Assembly: GCF_020184175.1 (NCBI RefSeq)
Contig: NC_065531.1
Span: 72,882,604-72,946,603 of the forward strand
Length of the DNA: 64,000 nt
Origin: Aphis gossypii
Taxonomy: Eukaryota > Arthropoda > Insecta > Hemiptera > Aphididae
Direction of reading: 5' to 3'
In this document: positions 25,001-39,314 of the stretch, piece by piece
Numbering within the stretch: the stretch's first letter is position 1
Layout of the letters: each line of letters begins with the position of its first letter
Notes under the pieces: model-generated
Database searches by the model: none
Told to the model about the DNA's origin: nothing
Seen by the model: only the letters and a program-made list of their open reading frames with translations
Translations under genes and position numbers: made by a program

Positions 25001-28000
25001 AACAAAATAAAATATATTATAATATTTTTTAATCATATTATACAAAATATATTTTAACTATAACCATAAACTAATAAGGGTTATAAAATACATTTGCAAT
25101 AAATTTCTAACTAGGTTTAAATACAATTTATTAATATTTTTTTCTTTTTATTACCTACTTAAAAATAATAATAATAAACCATCAATTATAATGAATTAAG
25201 TAAACTGTAAATAATATTCATATTGAAATACGACAGTCACATTAATCATGGATGTTAACAAAATAACTATAAATTCTATATTGATAGTTGATACCAAACT
25301 TTTTTTATACATATATTATTGTTATTAAACAATTTTAATGTGAAATGCGATAGCCATCACTCATCTGTATACTGTAATATAGGTAAATAACTTTTGTTAA
25401 CTGCTGACTTTTACATGATACGGCACGTGTATATTATAACATGAAGGTATGCTTTCACTTTTTACTTAACATCTAACAACATACTTTAATAAAAGGCTAA
25501 CCCATAAAGGTCAAAACTACAGAAAACTTCTCTTGTGAAGTTGTATAAGTTGTTTAGAAATTTGATTAATTCAAATCAAAAAAAAAAAATGCCTTTCATT
25601 TTAAACAACTGTTTATAATGTAATAATAATATAAAAGTAGTAGATATCATTCTTACGAAAACTTTAATTTATTTTCTGTTGACTGTATGAAAAGCATATC
25701 TTGTATAGGTATTATATAAATTAGCTATCGCTCCATATTTGACTAAACATAAATCAAATAATTATTTTTATCGATTATTTTATGTAGGTATACTGTAGTT
25801 GTACATGAACACGTATTAGTTTTCTTATTCTCGTCAAGTAGGTATAATTACTTATTATTGTTTTAGAAACGTTACAAAAAAATAATAATCCAGGTAATAC
25901 AATTATAACATCATACTTCACCACTGTATTTTAAGATAATAAAATATAATAATTTCTTTGCCGTTTATCAATATAGTATATTATTTTATTATTTTAAAAA
26001 ATAATAATAAAAAAAAAATGTTATAAATATATTTAATATTTCGATGAATTTCTACTTCGTTTTTTGTTTCTATAAACTACAATTATAAATGTACATTATA
26101 TTATATCAATTTTCAATTATTAATTTTATTTAAATAGAATTTTATTGTGATTGTGCATATTTTATAAATAAAGAAAAACATGCGCATTGTTAGAGAAATA
26201 ATTTAAATTAATTAAACTTGTATAAGCAAAATCATTTTATTTTAATATTTTCTTAATTACACTTCCTAAAATATTTCAAACGCTTCACAATTCTCTTTCG
26301 TAACATTTCGTGAATGATTCTTCGAACACCACCCATTTCAACGACAACAATACTCCTCACGCACAATTGAATCTGTTTAAGAAAAAAAAATAATAATAAT
26401 AATAACAACAACCAAAAAGTTAGCGAAAGACGTTATTTTAATTCTTGAACAAAATAATTATTTTACATACAAGAAAATAAATGAAAACGCGTTTTGAAAA
26501 GATCTTAAATGAGTTACTATGAACATCGGCCATTGATATTATATATTCAAGTGGATAGGACATCACTCCCTTATACTTAATAACTATACACTGTTCTATG
26601 ATCGTAAAAGTCTATTATATTTATCATAATGGTTACAAGTGGTTATAGGTTATGGCTATTGGCTTATGACTAAGAAAAATATTTAATCAATTCGCTATCT
26701 GGCAAATTTTAATTAATATTGATATACCAGTGTCTGTTGATCGTTTAATTCAATAACACGTTTTAAAATAATTATTTATTAACACAATAATGATAATAAT
26801 AATAACATTGCACCTGGTAAAATACTATAATATGATATTGATGTTCTCTCTAAGCATGCCCTGGTCACGTAAATTAAATTATTATATTATATCATATATC
26901 GGCCGCATGCGCATTACGCCAACTGCATCGGTATAAGGTGCGAGAAGGGGTGAAAATAACGTGAAAAAGACGTGATATGGAAACGAATGGGAAAACGTAT
27001 ATCAAACACCGAATAGAACTGCATAAATGCCAACAGTGTAAATATTATATTCGACTCTTGATTCATCGATGTGCACAGATAAGTATCAAACCGACGCCTT
27101 TCACAGTAGTATGTTGCCAAGGCGTGTGCCTATATGTATAAAAATAAATAAAAAATGCACAATGAATTATATTATATGTGTACCGTATACAATATTATGT
27201 CTTCTTGAGTGTGCCAATATATGATAATAATATTATGACGAGTGAGCCGATGTAAATGTACGAAAATCTGTATTTTACAGCAGCAGTTTTATAGTAAATG
27301 TCACGTCACGCGACACGCTATATATAATAATATATCTATATTATACACCTTCTTTAAGGATATTTTATCCGTCCGGTTAGTTTTATTTGAAACTCGTGTG
27401 CACTTATGATTGGTGTTTCGTGGAGCTTAGACGGTTGCTGCTGCAAACGTGGTTCACCGCATTAAATTCCAACCATTTCCAACGTTCCATCTAAATGCAT
27501 TGCATTGTAGTATGTTATAATATTATTATATTATTATAGACACAATGTTATATTGTATGAGTTAAATAGAAAATTTTATAAAATTTCTAGGAAAATATTG
27601 AGAAAATTGAGATTTTAATACTTAATATTTTTCATTACAATATAATATATTGTAGCATCTATGCTAAGCACATAGTAAACACTGTTTAGAGACACAAGTA
27701 TGCAAGTATTGACAAGATAAATATATAGAATTTAGTTTCTTTGGAATATAGATATACACACTAATCAATAGAACTCTATTAATAGTACTTATTTGTAAAT
27801 AAGAAAAACCATATTTTTTATTAACCATTTCAATCAAATGCTTATTATAATAATTCAAAGTGTACTAAATACACATTTTTGTACAATATAAGTGTGTTGT
27901 AAAATTTCTTAATTTATATTAAAGAAATCAACTTAATTAAGTGTCTTATATATTAATACATCAAAAAAATAAAAATATTCCACTCTTTAATTTTGAGCGA

Positions 28001-28603
28001 TTTTAACTTCATTGGCATCCTCGAAAAAACTTAGAATTTGCATGGTTATAGTTCAGTTCAATCTAAATAAGGATAACAAAATCATTCATTAGATATTCAT
28101 GGTATTATTTAAAAATTTGTCATTAAAACAATAATTAGTTTTTATACTTTCATAAAATTACAATTTATACTATTTTTATTATTGTTTCAAGTATCCAAGC
28201 TATTATTTAATTTTCAGTATTAAAATAATACATAAAATAAATTAGTTAATAAACAAAAACTTTTATTTATGAACATTTGTCATTTGATAAATTCAACAAC
28301 ATTTACAAAATTATTATCTGGAGTAATATAACATGCATATAACACTGTACGGCCGATCAACGTGATACAACTATATTTATTATACTCACTAGTGAACTTC
28401 GATCTACCAATATAGGATATCGTTTCCGTCCCGCTGTTGTTCGTTTTGGTGCTCTTTCGCGACCTCTGGAAAAGTTTCTAACACCGGTGACGCGATTCGT
28501 CGTTTCTAGGTCGTTCGAATTTTATGGCGGCCGTTTAGAGGCATGCCGACTTTAAAAGTTATTATTATTATTATTAATATTATTATAATTTGTAAATATT
28601 TTT
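19040..28603. other. AT-rich intergenic DNA
   Basis: No gene supported on either strand across 9.5 kb. Only A/T homopolymers, AAT/ATT runs and small AT-rich hairpins are seen. A modestly GC-richer patch at about 26,900-27,480 has no coherent frame. This separates the 3' end of the dopamine receptor gene (+) from the 3' end of the minus-strand genes. Confidence 0.55.
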
Positions 28604-28609
28604 TTTATT
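28604..28609 (-). terminator. poly(A) signal for the minus-strand last exon
   Basis: AATAAA on the minus strand, about 115 bases past the stop of the 28,725-29,118 exon. Confidence 0.4.
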
Positions 28610-28724
28610 GTTATTATCGTCGACAGAACGACTTTGAAAATAATATATATTAAATTAATATATTATAATATAATGCGCAAGAGGTGTGATAACGGGGTTG
28701 AATGGGATAGGGGCATAAAATATA

Positions 28725-29118
28725 TTAAACAAAAAAAAAACCGTTCACCGGATGGTCGTCGTCTTCACTTTCGTCGTTGGAGTCGTCGCTCGTTGAAAAA
28801 CTACATCGGCAATTGTGACAGGACGGGACGTCCCGTATTGGCGTGCTGTGCGACATCGGTTGTAGAAAAGTTTCGGTGACGACCGCCACCGAGGCCGGCG
28901 TCGCCACCCCCGTAGGCTGACTACAGCCGGAAGCGCTTTTGTCTACAATCTCGGAAGATCCGGATGGATTTGACACCCTGTCTTGGTCGTCGCACGCCAC
29001 CTCTGCTGACGTAACTTCCGAATGCCGCAGCTGGTTGGACACTGACAGATCGACCGCGAACGACGATAACAATTCTGCTAGATCTGCCGAATTCTTCGCG
29101 ATATTTTCAGAGAAACAC
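28725..29118 (-). CDS. last exon of an unrecognised acidic, Ser-rich protein
   Basis: Read on the minus strand, an attcag acceptor ends at 29,119 and the exon supplies the last base of a split codon followed by 130 open codons to TAA at 28,725-28,727. An in-frame TAA lies just upstream of the acceptor, so the coding really starts at a splice site. The product has a mixed Ser/Ala/Asp region, a small Cys cluster (CHNCRCSF), then an acidic run (DDSNDESEDDD), ending HPVNGFFFV. No family is recognised; it looks disordered, possibly a nuclear or scaffold tail. The GC-rich composition differs sharply from its flanks. It needs a phase-2 donor upstream. The five-exon gene at 29,769-31,049 is on the same strand 650 bases away, but its last exon offers only weak donors in that phase, so I keep them separate. 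Earlier exons are not identified. Confidence 0.5.
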
Positions 29119-29768
29119 CTGAATTTTCTTTACGTCAAAAACGTAGGTGAAAATAAAAACAGAGTTACGAAATCAAAACGTCAATAATATCATAATAAAT
29201 TATATTTAAATGATGTATATATATATTCACGAGTGAACTAAGCCCAGTCAAATAATTCAATTATAATGGTTTCAATAATTGTAATTGATTATAAAAACAC
29301 GTTTGTTGTGGGCTTATAAATTAATAGTAATTTAAATCACTTTTATTTTATTTAAGAAATCGTTTAAAACTGTAATGTCACTACAGTTCTTAAAGTGTTT
29401 TTTATGAAATATAAACATAGACTATAGCCCACTAGATTCTTGTCAGAACTAGTAATGTATTTGTTATGTGTTATTGTATACTTTTAACTATTTCTTACAG
29501 TACAGTTTGAGCTATTTTATCAATCGTTGGTTAATTTAAAATAAATATGTATTTAAGTCCATATGTTTAAAAGATGAAACATTTAGTACACATTTTATCT
29601 CATAAAAATTTAAAGAATTGTATTATAGCAGAATCAATAGCTACCAATTCTCATTGTTGTAATAAATCACTTTTCATTGCAGTTTCATATTTATATCCTA
29701 TAATATATATTTGTATAATTATATTTAAAATGTAATGTTTTTAAAACGATAAAATAACAATGTATCAT

Positions 29769-31049
29769 TTATTTAAGTGTGGGTATCATAATAATATGTG
29801 AAAACGGTGCTAACTCGACTTGAGACACCACACCGTCGATCCACTTTTGACGTTCTTCCGATTTTTTATTCGCATAATCCAATTTTCCTGACAACCTTTG
29901 TACTGTAGCCTTGTAATAGCACTCATTCCTTTTTATTTTTTCTATGGTCGACTTAAGGTGAATTTCCCTCTACGCTTGCATTATCAAAAGTCAGGTAAAA
30001 AAAAAACTGGTATAATCTATTTATACGTTTTATATGCGAAAAAAAATAATAAACTATATTTATATTATATTAGTTGAGAAAAGCTTCTATCGTACCTTTA
30101 AGTGTTTCTTTTTCGATCGCTGTCCTTCTATCATATACTTGATAAATCCCTTTAAGCGGTATTCTAATTCGGTAACGTATTCTTTGTAAAATTTCAATTG
30201 TGATTCACATTTTTTGTTTAAATCGTTTTGTCGTTTACTATAAAATATAATAATCTGTAATCATTGTTATTTATGTGTTTCGTTTTAAAATTCAAAACTA
30301 TTAAGTTATCTACAAAATGAATGATCAGTTAGCAAATATATATATATATATATATTTACTTAGTATTGTCTTCATTTGTTACATTTTGACACTCTTCATT
30401 ATCTTCCATTTTTTGCTCTAAATTACTTTTCATTGTATCCATTTCATCGCAAAAACACGAAGAAACGTCAATAATTTCTTTTATCTGTTTTTTTTTTTAC
30501 AGTTATACACGACATATTAATAATATTGTATTAATATAATTTTAATACCTTTATACTATTTAGGTAATATATTATTTTAAATTTAAATTTAAATATTATA
30601 TTGTATTATGATTTACTATATTAAATATTTTTTATTCTTATAATTATTGTGCATTTTGTACGAAATCTATTCAAATTAATAATAATCATCATCAATTAAA
30701 TGTGTGTTGTGCTTTACATTGGATTTTGTGATATTTTCACCAAAGTTACTGCAATTGTTTGTCAATTGTTGAACGTTATTGACTTTTTTATCCGATGAAT
30801 ATTTTTTAACCATTTTTTCAATTGATTTTCGCAAACGCTTTATCTCTAGAATGTCTAATAAATAAAATTTTATAACATAATGCGATAAAAATGTAAACAA
30901 TATTAAACAATAATAAAATGCATTTGTTGACAATATTATAAATTATTTATACCTAATTCGTTTTGATTTTTGTTGATCAGTTCATCGACTGTATGTTTTA
31001 ACTTACGCGTGGTATTCAATAAACTTACATAATCTATTTTTTTGTCCAT
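29769..31049 (-). CDS. unrecognised five-exon gene, probable coiled-coil protein (233 aa)
   Basis: Five minus-strand segments join in phase with GT/AG borders: 31,049-30,953 (from ATG), 30,854-30,718, 30,484-30,360, 30,237-30,096 and 29,969-29,769 (to TAA). Lengths 97, 137, 125, 142 and 201 sum to 702 bases, exactly 234 codons with stop. Introns are 98, 233, 122 and 126 bases. Residues 1-33 come from exon 1, 33-78 exon 2, 79-120 exon 3, 120-167 exon 4, 168-233 exon 5. The product is rich in Lys, Glu, Asn and Gln, with spaced Leu/Ile suggesting helices or coiled coils (about 8-60 and 120-215). I see no signal peptide, membrane segment, zinc finger or catalytic motif. AATAAA overlaps the stop (29,768-29,773). 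The exon 2 donor (AAT|GTAAAG) and exon 3 acceptor (after an A-run) are weakest; exon 2 could instead read on to a TAA at 30,676. Family unknown; possibly lineage-specific. Confidence 0.65.
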
Positions 31050-34000
31050 GATAATTTATTTTTTTAAGAAAAAATTTTAGGGAAAAATTTTGCTTGGCGA
31101 TAAAAATAAAATTCAAATTTTTAAAAATATTTTAATATCTAAAAAATAAATTAATATATCGTTATTAATCTCCATGGAGCTGAAGAAAAAAAACTCATAT
31201 GCTGTAAATATAAAATATGAGGTGGCGGCGATCTACGTTTTTTTTACACGTGTTGCCGTCATAGATACCGCATGCAATTTTGTTTTATCTTTCTTTCCAC
31301 ACCGACCACATAAGAAGTTTATTGTTATTTATTTTTATTTCGCAGTTATACCGTTTAGAGTATAAAAGATTAAATGTTCACTCTTCGAGATGTGGATGTA
31401 TTAACATAACTCTGCTAATGCTTTCTGTTATTTTGAAATTACGTTAGAATATTCATAGAAATTAATTTCCTTATATATACTGTAAATACCTTTAAACCAG
31501 ATAGTTAATACATTATACAATCCGTATTAAGCGTGCGTAATATTATGTATCATAATATCTTGTATGTCATATATACATTATACACACAACTCCAAGCGTA
31601 TCGGATTTAAGTTAAATTTCAATAAAACGTTCACAAATCTTTTTAATTACGATTTCCATTTAAATTTGTTTGGGGTAGAACGGAATATTTATTCAGCTTA
31701 AAATAGCGAACGTTAACCCTAAGACTGCAAACCCTATAAGTATGATTTATTATTTTCATCTTAGAACCTTCTCGGTTAATATTTAGTCGCTGAAATTTTT
31801 TTTGAAAGAAAATGTCCCTATAATTATAAATCAAAAATCAGATTGTACTTCGAATATTGTTAATTTTTTGTTTTCTAATATAATTTTATATTTTGAACAA
31901 TATTTGAAAAATAACCCAATATTTTTTTTGTTATGAGAATAACCGTGTTGAAAATTATGTAAAGATACCTCGAAATGGCGAACAACAAGACGAATGTCCG
32001 TATTAATATACGCGTCATGTATTGCTATTTTTAAACTTGAAAAACTTATCTAAACACTTTTTGTTGTTGTTTTTGTTTTACGAAAACCCATTTATTACTA
32101 AACGAGCACCATATTATTGCATTATATCTTATAGCAGCACACAGGGATACTGCTAGGAATTTAATGGATTATTATATAGGTATTTGATCCGACGACGGAG
32201 ACGGTAATGTCTGTTTCGTTCCAGGTGCACTATTCTTGAAAGCACACGGACGGTATTAGCAAACGGACACCACTCACATAGTCACATTCATATAATGCCA
32301 CGGTACTAATGCGTTCGAGAATAGGGTCCGAGCCTCGAGCTCCGAGGTCGATTTGCAGCATATTCCACAGACACAATTATTGCGCGGTGTCGGGCCGAAC
32401 CGTATACATATATATAAAACTATACATTAGACCCCGATAAGATCAATCTTTAATAATATCCTTTGGTCTGAGGTGTTTGCGTTTCGCGATTATTAGACAT
32501 AATGATAATATGTTTGAAATAATATCATTAAGCCAACTACATTATGGTATAGAGTCTGAAAGTACAGCATTATTACTGATCATTTTCTTCACATTCGACA
32601 AAATTCTTATCTTCATTAGTTGGTATTTTTTTTTTTCAATTTAAAGTTATAACTAAAACTATGTATACATTTTTATCGCGACAAAATAATAACGAATACC
32701 TAATTATTTATAAAATAAATTATAATTATACAATTTAATTATAAATTATAAAATCAAATCAATATTTAGTACATTTTTCTATAGTATAATCCAAACCCTG
32801 ATTACAAACAGCAATAAAATATTCACTTGAGCCCAACGTTTTAAAACGATAGTCTCGAATATGCATTCATATATTAAATTTTAATGTAATTATACACTCC
32901 AATATTGTAATATTGTTGATTGTTAATCCATGCATGTATTATTTATATGAGTATTTGACAGCGTTAGCTAGTGGGTTTCGATTTGTGTAGTCGTTGTTCA
33001 GTCATAATTAAGAATAATAAATTTTATTTTTGTGTAAAATGCGATTTATTATTAAATTCATTATATGGTGATTAAAATAACTTTTACAATATTTAATATA
33101 CTTCTAAAATATTACAAAATAAATTATACGAATTAATTAAACATTATAATGTATTATTATATATAAAAATCAATGTCGATTATTATGAAAAAAATATAAA
33201 ATTGAAGCGAATTTCACTTTTTTTATTATGATAGTTTGACAAGTTTACATTATATTATGAAAACAAAACTTAATACTCACTAAAATAATATTATTATAAT
33301 TTAAGACAGAAAACATATACCTACTAATGGAAAATGAAATTTGTAAGACTTAATACACTATATTATATTATGTTAATATTTACAACATCAAATGAAACAT
33401 CGAGTTTATGGTGTGGTTACTGAGATAACAAATATAACTTCAAAAACGTAAAACAACAAAAACTTTAACTCTCAGTTTTGAAAAAAAAAATTTACACTTT
33501 GATTCCTCATCAGTTTATTTTCAGTAAATTCGACCAGTCTTGGATATTATCTACAGTCCGTTGGTCATTCCATACTTTAAAATTCAAATATTATAATAAT
33601 TATTGGCATAATACATTTTCATTTTTTAAATTTTATCTGATTTATGAGAAATCGTATCATTTTTAACAAACGAATTCAAATCAAAAACGTTAATGCGCGT
33701 ACGGCTTAAATATAATCGTATTAACAAAATAACGTAAAAATACAGTTTATTTGTTGACTTTTTATTTTGCATTTTTCAATTTCCTATTCAATGTTTTTAT
33801 ATTTTTTCTTTGAAGTCATTGAAAAACCAGTAAATAATATTTGTTTTGAATTCATTCAGTATAAACTATATCCACACCATCAAATATTATTCATAATAAT
33901 AATATTAATAATATTATTATCATAAAACGAAATCACAAGATCGCCCATTTAGTATCTGAGATAGTGTTCTACAAATTTTATTAAATAAATTCATAAAAGT

Positions 34001-37000
34001 TGTAAATAATATATTTAATCCATATTATATATCACAAAATACCCAAAACGATTGCTTTTTATCTGTTTAAATGTCAAATAACGAATCATTTTAACTAATA
34101 CGACACATTAATATTGAAGTTATTTTATTACGCTATATTACTATAGACACATTATGATACTAAATTACAATAATCACAAAAATTGCATTCGTAATATTAT
34201 ACTGAGCAATTATTGTATTATATTGTTTTGTTGTTTTAAATGATTATTAAAGATGATTTTAGTTACTGTGATAGATCTATAATAAGAGTACTGTTAGAGT
34301 TTCTGTCATAAATAAAATACTTTGTTTATATTTCGGCAAAACAATTTGAAAATATATGAAAAATTAAATATATTATAATGATTATTAGTTAAAAAATAGT
34401 TATATAATCACATTTATTATTTGTCATTTTGTCACATATTATTTGCGGTTTTTTTTTCTTTGTGATGATTTTCATGTCTTAAATAATTCTCAAACAACAG
34501 AAAATATAATAAACGATGATGTATTGGTAATTTTCAGATAAAAAACCGTAATTATACTCCATAAAAATCTACAAACCATACTAAATAAATTACTACATTA
34601 ATTCAAAAAAAAAAAAATAATAATAAATATTACCATAATATAACGTTATACTTTGTATTATATTAGAGCTTACGGTAACCGTTGAAAAATGTTTACTCCG
34701 TTTAAGGCTAATCTGAGCTCCGCGCTTACAATCGATTTTCACTTGCAACGATTTATCTTTACTCGAGAATTTATACCCATCCCGGTAGCTCACCTATCTC
34801 CCGAAACTCACTTTGTGTTTTTTTTTTGTCGTTTTTACTCTAAAATATTATGTTATAACCGCTCTACTATATTACATGTATTAATATAACAGGTATACGT
34901 AAAGTTTATTTTACACTTGACTTTCTTCAAGGTTTTATATAGATATTACGTCTTATTCGTAATAATGGTAGGTACATTTCATAATATTTTCTTCAATAAA
35001 ATATCTTGTAATCTAAAATGTATTATACTTTGTATACAGTATGTACTAATTATTATAAGAAAAATATGCAATGCAAATGAATTATAAATATAATCATTTG
35101 TGGGTAGAAAGAGGAACTCTCATCGAATGTTTAGATTCATTATTTAATTGTGATTTACAGGTACTCCGCAAGGTATATCAGATATATTATCAGTTTTTAA
35201 GTATTGTCTGTTGTAATTTAATTTAACAATTAAAGATTAGCTATTTTTAATAATTAAACTATATATTTTTTAATATATCAATTCTATTATTGATAATAAA
35301 TTGTAATCATGAATATATTGTTAATACAAACATATTTTGTTTTATTGTATATTTTGCTAAATTGAATCGATAATTTAATGTGTAACGGTCAAGAAAATAC
35401 GAGTAGATATGTAATATTCCCGTAATAATACGATAATGAAGACATTGTATGTTAAGATAATATTATGCAACGTTAAAATAACACTTTGAACAATTTTACT
35501 TTAAAAAAAAAGTATAAGAAAGTACTGATTCAGAAAAATAAATATACAAATAACGCATTACAAAGGACATTTTTTGTTGATGCTGTCAATGACTTTGAAA
35601 AAGAAAAATACGAAATTCTGAAAACTGTATATTGTACAATATATTATGGTTTTGAATACGAACAATTTAACTTCTTATAAACGTCACTCAAACCCCTTGT
35701 CTTTAACGGAAAAAATAGGATAAAAAATCTATTTACTCGAAGTTTATGTTAAGAAAATGTCATTTCCTAATATTCTAACTTGATATGTTCAATAACTGAG
35801 TTAAAACAATTTTCAAATGCCAGTCTTCGTATAATATTCAATAGAAACAATAATTTGTATTTAAAATATATCCATGAATTATCCCGGGCTTGCGTCTATC
35901 ATTCAATATTGTATAATTGTTTTAAAACTCATTTAATATGGACAATTAATATAAAAATGAATAATAAATATTCGATAGTTTATTTATAATATGTTATCTA
36001 ATAATAGTATACCTAAAGATGAAGCTTTTACATACTGCAATAGATCTTTAACTACATAAATCATAATATTATTATTATTTATAACTGTGCCGTACGTGAC
36101 GTATTTATTTTATAATATTGGTGTGCTGGATTTTAAATTTTAAATTTTAAATTATTTTTAAAATCGTTCATGCAGAATACTAATAAAAATGCGTACCTTC
36201 ATACTAAAAAAAAAAAATTGTTAATCCATTAATATAAATATTTTTGTTAAATCCTGAGATAGTTTTATTCGATAACCAACACAAATGTATAATTTTATTA
36301 AAATAATGAATTTTTAAATAATATATTATTGCTTAACATAATAAACATATTAACAAAAGTTTTAATATTTATTCACTATCTGTAAACGAACATCCACTGT
36401 ATCCTTTCAATTTTATTTGAACACACATTATGTATGTATGTATCGCGGCGCAATGTATAGGCTATATAGCTACATCACTGTATACAAAGACGTTTCTAAA
36501 GTATCACAGTACGCGTTCAATTGACCTGTCGCATACACTCAATTTTTTTTTTACTTTTATATTATGTCCATTTCACAGCTGAAATTTTATAAAATAATCA
36601 AATAACAACTGAATAAAAATATGAAATACCCTGATCTCTCAACTATACCATGAAAATCAGCAGTTTTTCAATATTATACATGATTATATTATTCGATGAT
36701 AAAATAATTGATGACGATATTATTATTTTTAAAAGATATTCAATTTTGGTATAATGTTTTATTTTTTCTATAAAATAAAGTTAATATAAAAAAACTATAG
36801 CATAATAAATAAAATAATTATTCATACTTATACTCATAAATTATATTATAAAAATTAATAATTATTTACATTGTACAATATTATAATATTACTTATTCAG
36901 AATCGTGGAATAATATGACCACTAAAAAAAAAACAATTTATTTTTTGTTGTGTACATTTTTTCCGCGTTATCATTTAGATAGATTCAAAAAAAAATTAGC

Positions 37001-38714
37001 GTTAAAATTAATTAGTTGATAAGGTTCACTTATTTCAATTAAAACTCTAAATGTTCAAAAGAATATTTATTAAAAAGTTGTAAATTTAATTTTCATTAAA
37101 AGCATACTTTTCTTTTTTCTCAAATATTTTTTTTTTTTTTTTGGAATTTGTCTATATGAAAATAGGTAAACGGTTTCCTTGCGTTCCTACACGAATAAAG
37201 TACACCCATTACATATTTATATATTATATAAGTTCCTTAATGTGGGGATAAAATTATATTTTGAAGTGTTAAAACTTTAATTATTATTATATTAATAATA
37301 ATAGTATTACCTACATTTTAATAATAATAATAATAACCAATTTTTGATATAGAGTTATTGAACTGGGCTCTATCCAAAATATATTTTTTTTATAACACAA
37401 GTTCTAATTTGTCAATCTTAAATCAGAATATGATGGAAAGGAAATTCATTTCATTATTTTTTAAATTTCCTGTTGGACTAAATAAGTTTATTTACTTTTC
37501 ACTTAGGAACTTGAATATTTTAAATTACTTATTATGCATGTAAAAGTTTATACATAAGTGTATTTTTGTTGCGTAATAACTTACATAAATACATAATATA
37601 TATGTATTTTTTCTTTGTAGGAACTTAAGTTTAGATGATACATTAACTCTTGTGTTTTTGGTAAAAATTTAGGTACATTCACCCTGTTAGGTTATTTTGA
37701 AACATTAATTAATTTAATTTGAAATATTTAGACTTAACTTGCATGATTACTATTTGAATGATGTTGTTAATATTATCACAAAACAGTATCAAATAACATT
37801 TAAAATGAATAAAAAAAAATATATTATAATATAATTAGAGATCTAATAAATATAGTATAAGCTAATAACAACAAGTCCCATATAGTGTATGATATTTAAT
37901 AGCACGCGAACATTTAAAATTAAAATACATTAATTTAATTGGGCACATATTATTACATTGATGTATTTTTTAATATCATATTCAAATAAAAACTCTGTAT
38001 TTATAACTAAAACGTTGGCACTGTTATAGACAAAATTACACTATTATTAGGTACTATACAAAAATTGATATATTTTTCTATTAATCCATCCTGTTTCAAA
38101 TAAATCAATATTAATGTCATAATATTCAATTTATTTTCAGACAATTTGATTTGAAATGTGAAGAAATAAAATTTATCATTTCATTTGCAATGAAGTTTAT
38201 TAAAAGTACTAAAAAAAGTCAACGGAGATTATTCATGATACAGTTGAGTACATCTCGTTCAACCATGTTATCTCTATAACTGCTCTAAATAATGCAAAGT
38301 GCTAACCCTAAACAGCAATTCCGTGTAATAGTTGCCTTGACAGCTTTTATTTACGAGGTAAATGCCGTTACTGAGAGGCTCAGCTCTATGTAGATTGGTC
38401 ACATTCATCACGCACCTTATGTATGTATATAATATATACATACACAATATATATGATAACATTGCCCTAACCTTATTATATTATACTATTATTATCATCA
38501 AATTCCCACTTAAGGCTTTCGTCTGAACGGCATGCCATTCGATGTACGCTATACGCTCTCACATTTTATCAAATCACTTTATGCGCTCTGTATATACGTA
38601 TGCGCGCGACAACGTGATGGAACCACAAATTCCGTACGGCACGCAACGATCGCTTCTAGCGTTCATAGAATCGCTGATGCGATAGTATTTTGTTCTTATC
38701 GCAATCATCCAGAT
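31050..38714. other. AT-rich non-coding DNA
   Basis: No supported gene. A GC-richer patch at 32,180-32,410 contains a short cctcgagctccgagg hairpin and ends in a TATATAAAA box (32,409-32,418), so it may be a promoter fragment, but no coding exon follows. Otherwise simple AT-rich repeats. The 65-codon and shorter frames here look random. Confidence 0.5.
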
Positions 38715-39314
38715 GTAAAGCGATAACGCGCGTGTACTACGACTTCAGCAGATCAAAGAATTTATCCGGAAACTCCATTTAAGACTTAAACCGAGTAGGT
38801 ATCTATTCATCTAAAGTCAAGACCGTGGGTTGGGAATTGCAAAAGCGTTTATTTGAAACTGATCACATAATAAAAAGCTCGAAAAAACATTTTCACGTGT
38901 ACACCTATATGTTATGAAAAAATGTATTAGCTAAGGAAAATATAGAATTGGTAACAGGAAAACATGTTAAAGTTTTTCTGGATAAAAATCACAATTTTCG
39001 TAATATTTTTAAATGTTTACGCTGTAAACTAACTTTTGAGAATGAATACCAATTACATAGTTGTATAGCATTATCTTTAAACATCAATAAACAAAAGAAA
39101 TTGAAACGCGGGTAAAAATGTTCACTATGTGATAATCACTATCTCTATCCTTCGTTAGCTATGCTCCAATTTAAAACGTCATCAAAAATGTTTGGAAAAT
39201 AAAATAGACAACATATTACATAATCTTTTCAATACCAAATTTGAAACTACAAAAGAATTAAAAGACCACTGTGAAGAGAAACACAATAATATTGTAATAC
39301 GTATTATAATGTAA
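38715..39314 (+). pseudogene. decayed zinc-finger-like gene
   Basis: One frame gives recognisable protein from about 38,715 to 39,160 despite in-frame stops at about 38,780 (TAA), 38,915 (TGA) and 39,113 (TAA). A frameshift near 39,170 moves into a second frame that runs to TAA at 39,312-39,314. Zinc-binding-like spacing is visible three times: FKCLRCKLTF then LHSC; KCSLC then, across the frameshift, LKRHQKCLE; and ELKDHCEEKH. These resemble degenerate C2H2/C2HC fingers. The stretch is less AT-biased than its flanks and rich in Lys. With at least three stops and a shift it cannot make a full protein. It may come from a transposon or an aphid zinc-finger gene; I cannot name the source. No terminal repeats were found. 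Confidence 0.5.

Noticed and set aside
32180..32420. GC-richer patch with an acceptor-like ttccag and a TATA box
   Set aside because: All frames after the acceptor hit stops quickly; not enough for an exon or promoter call.
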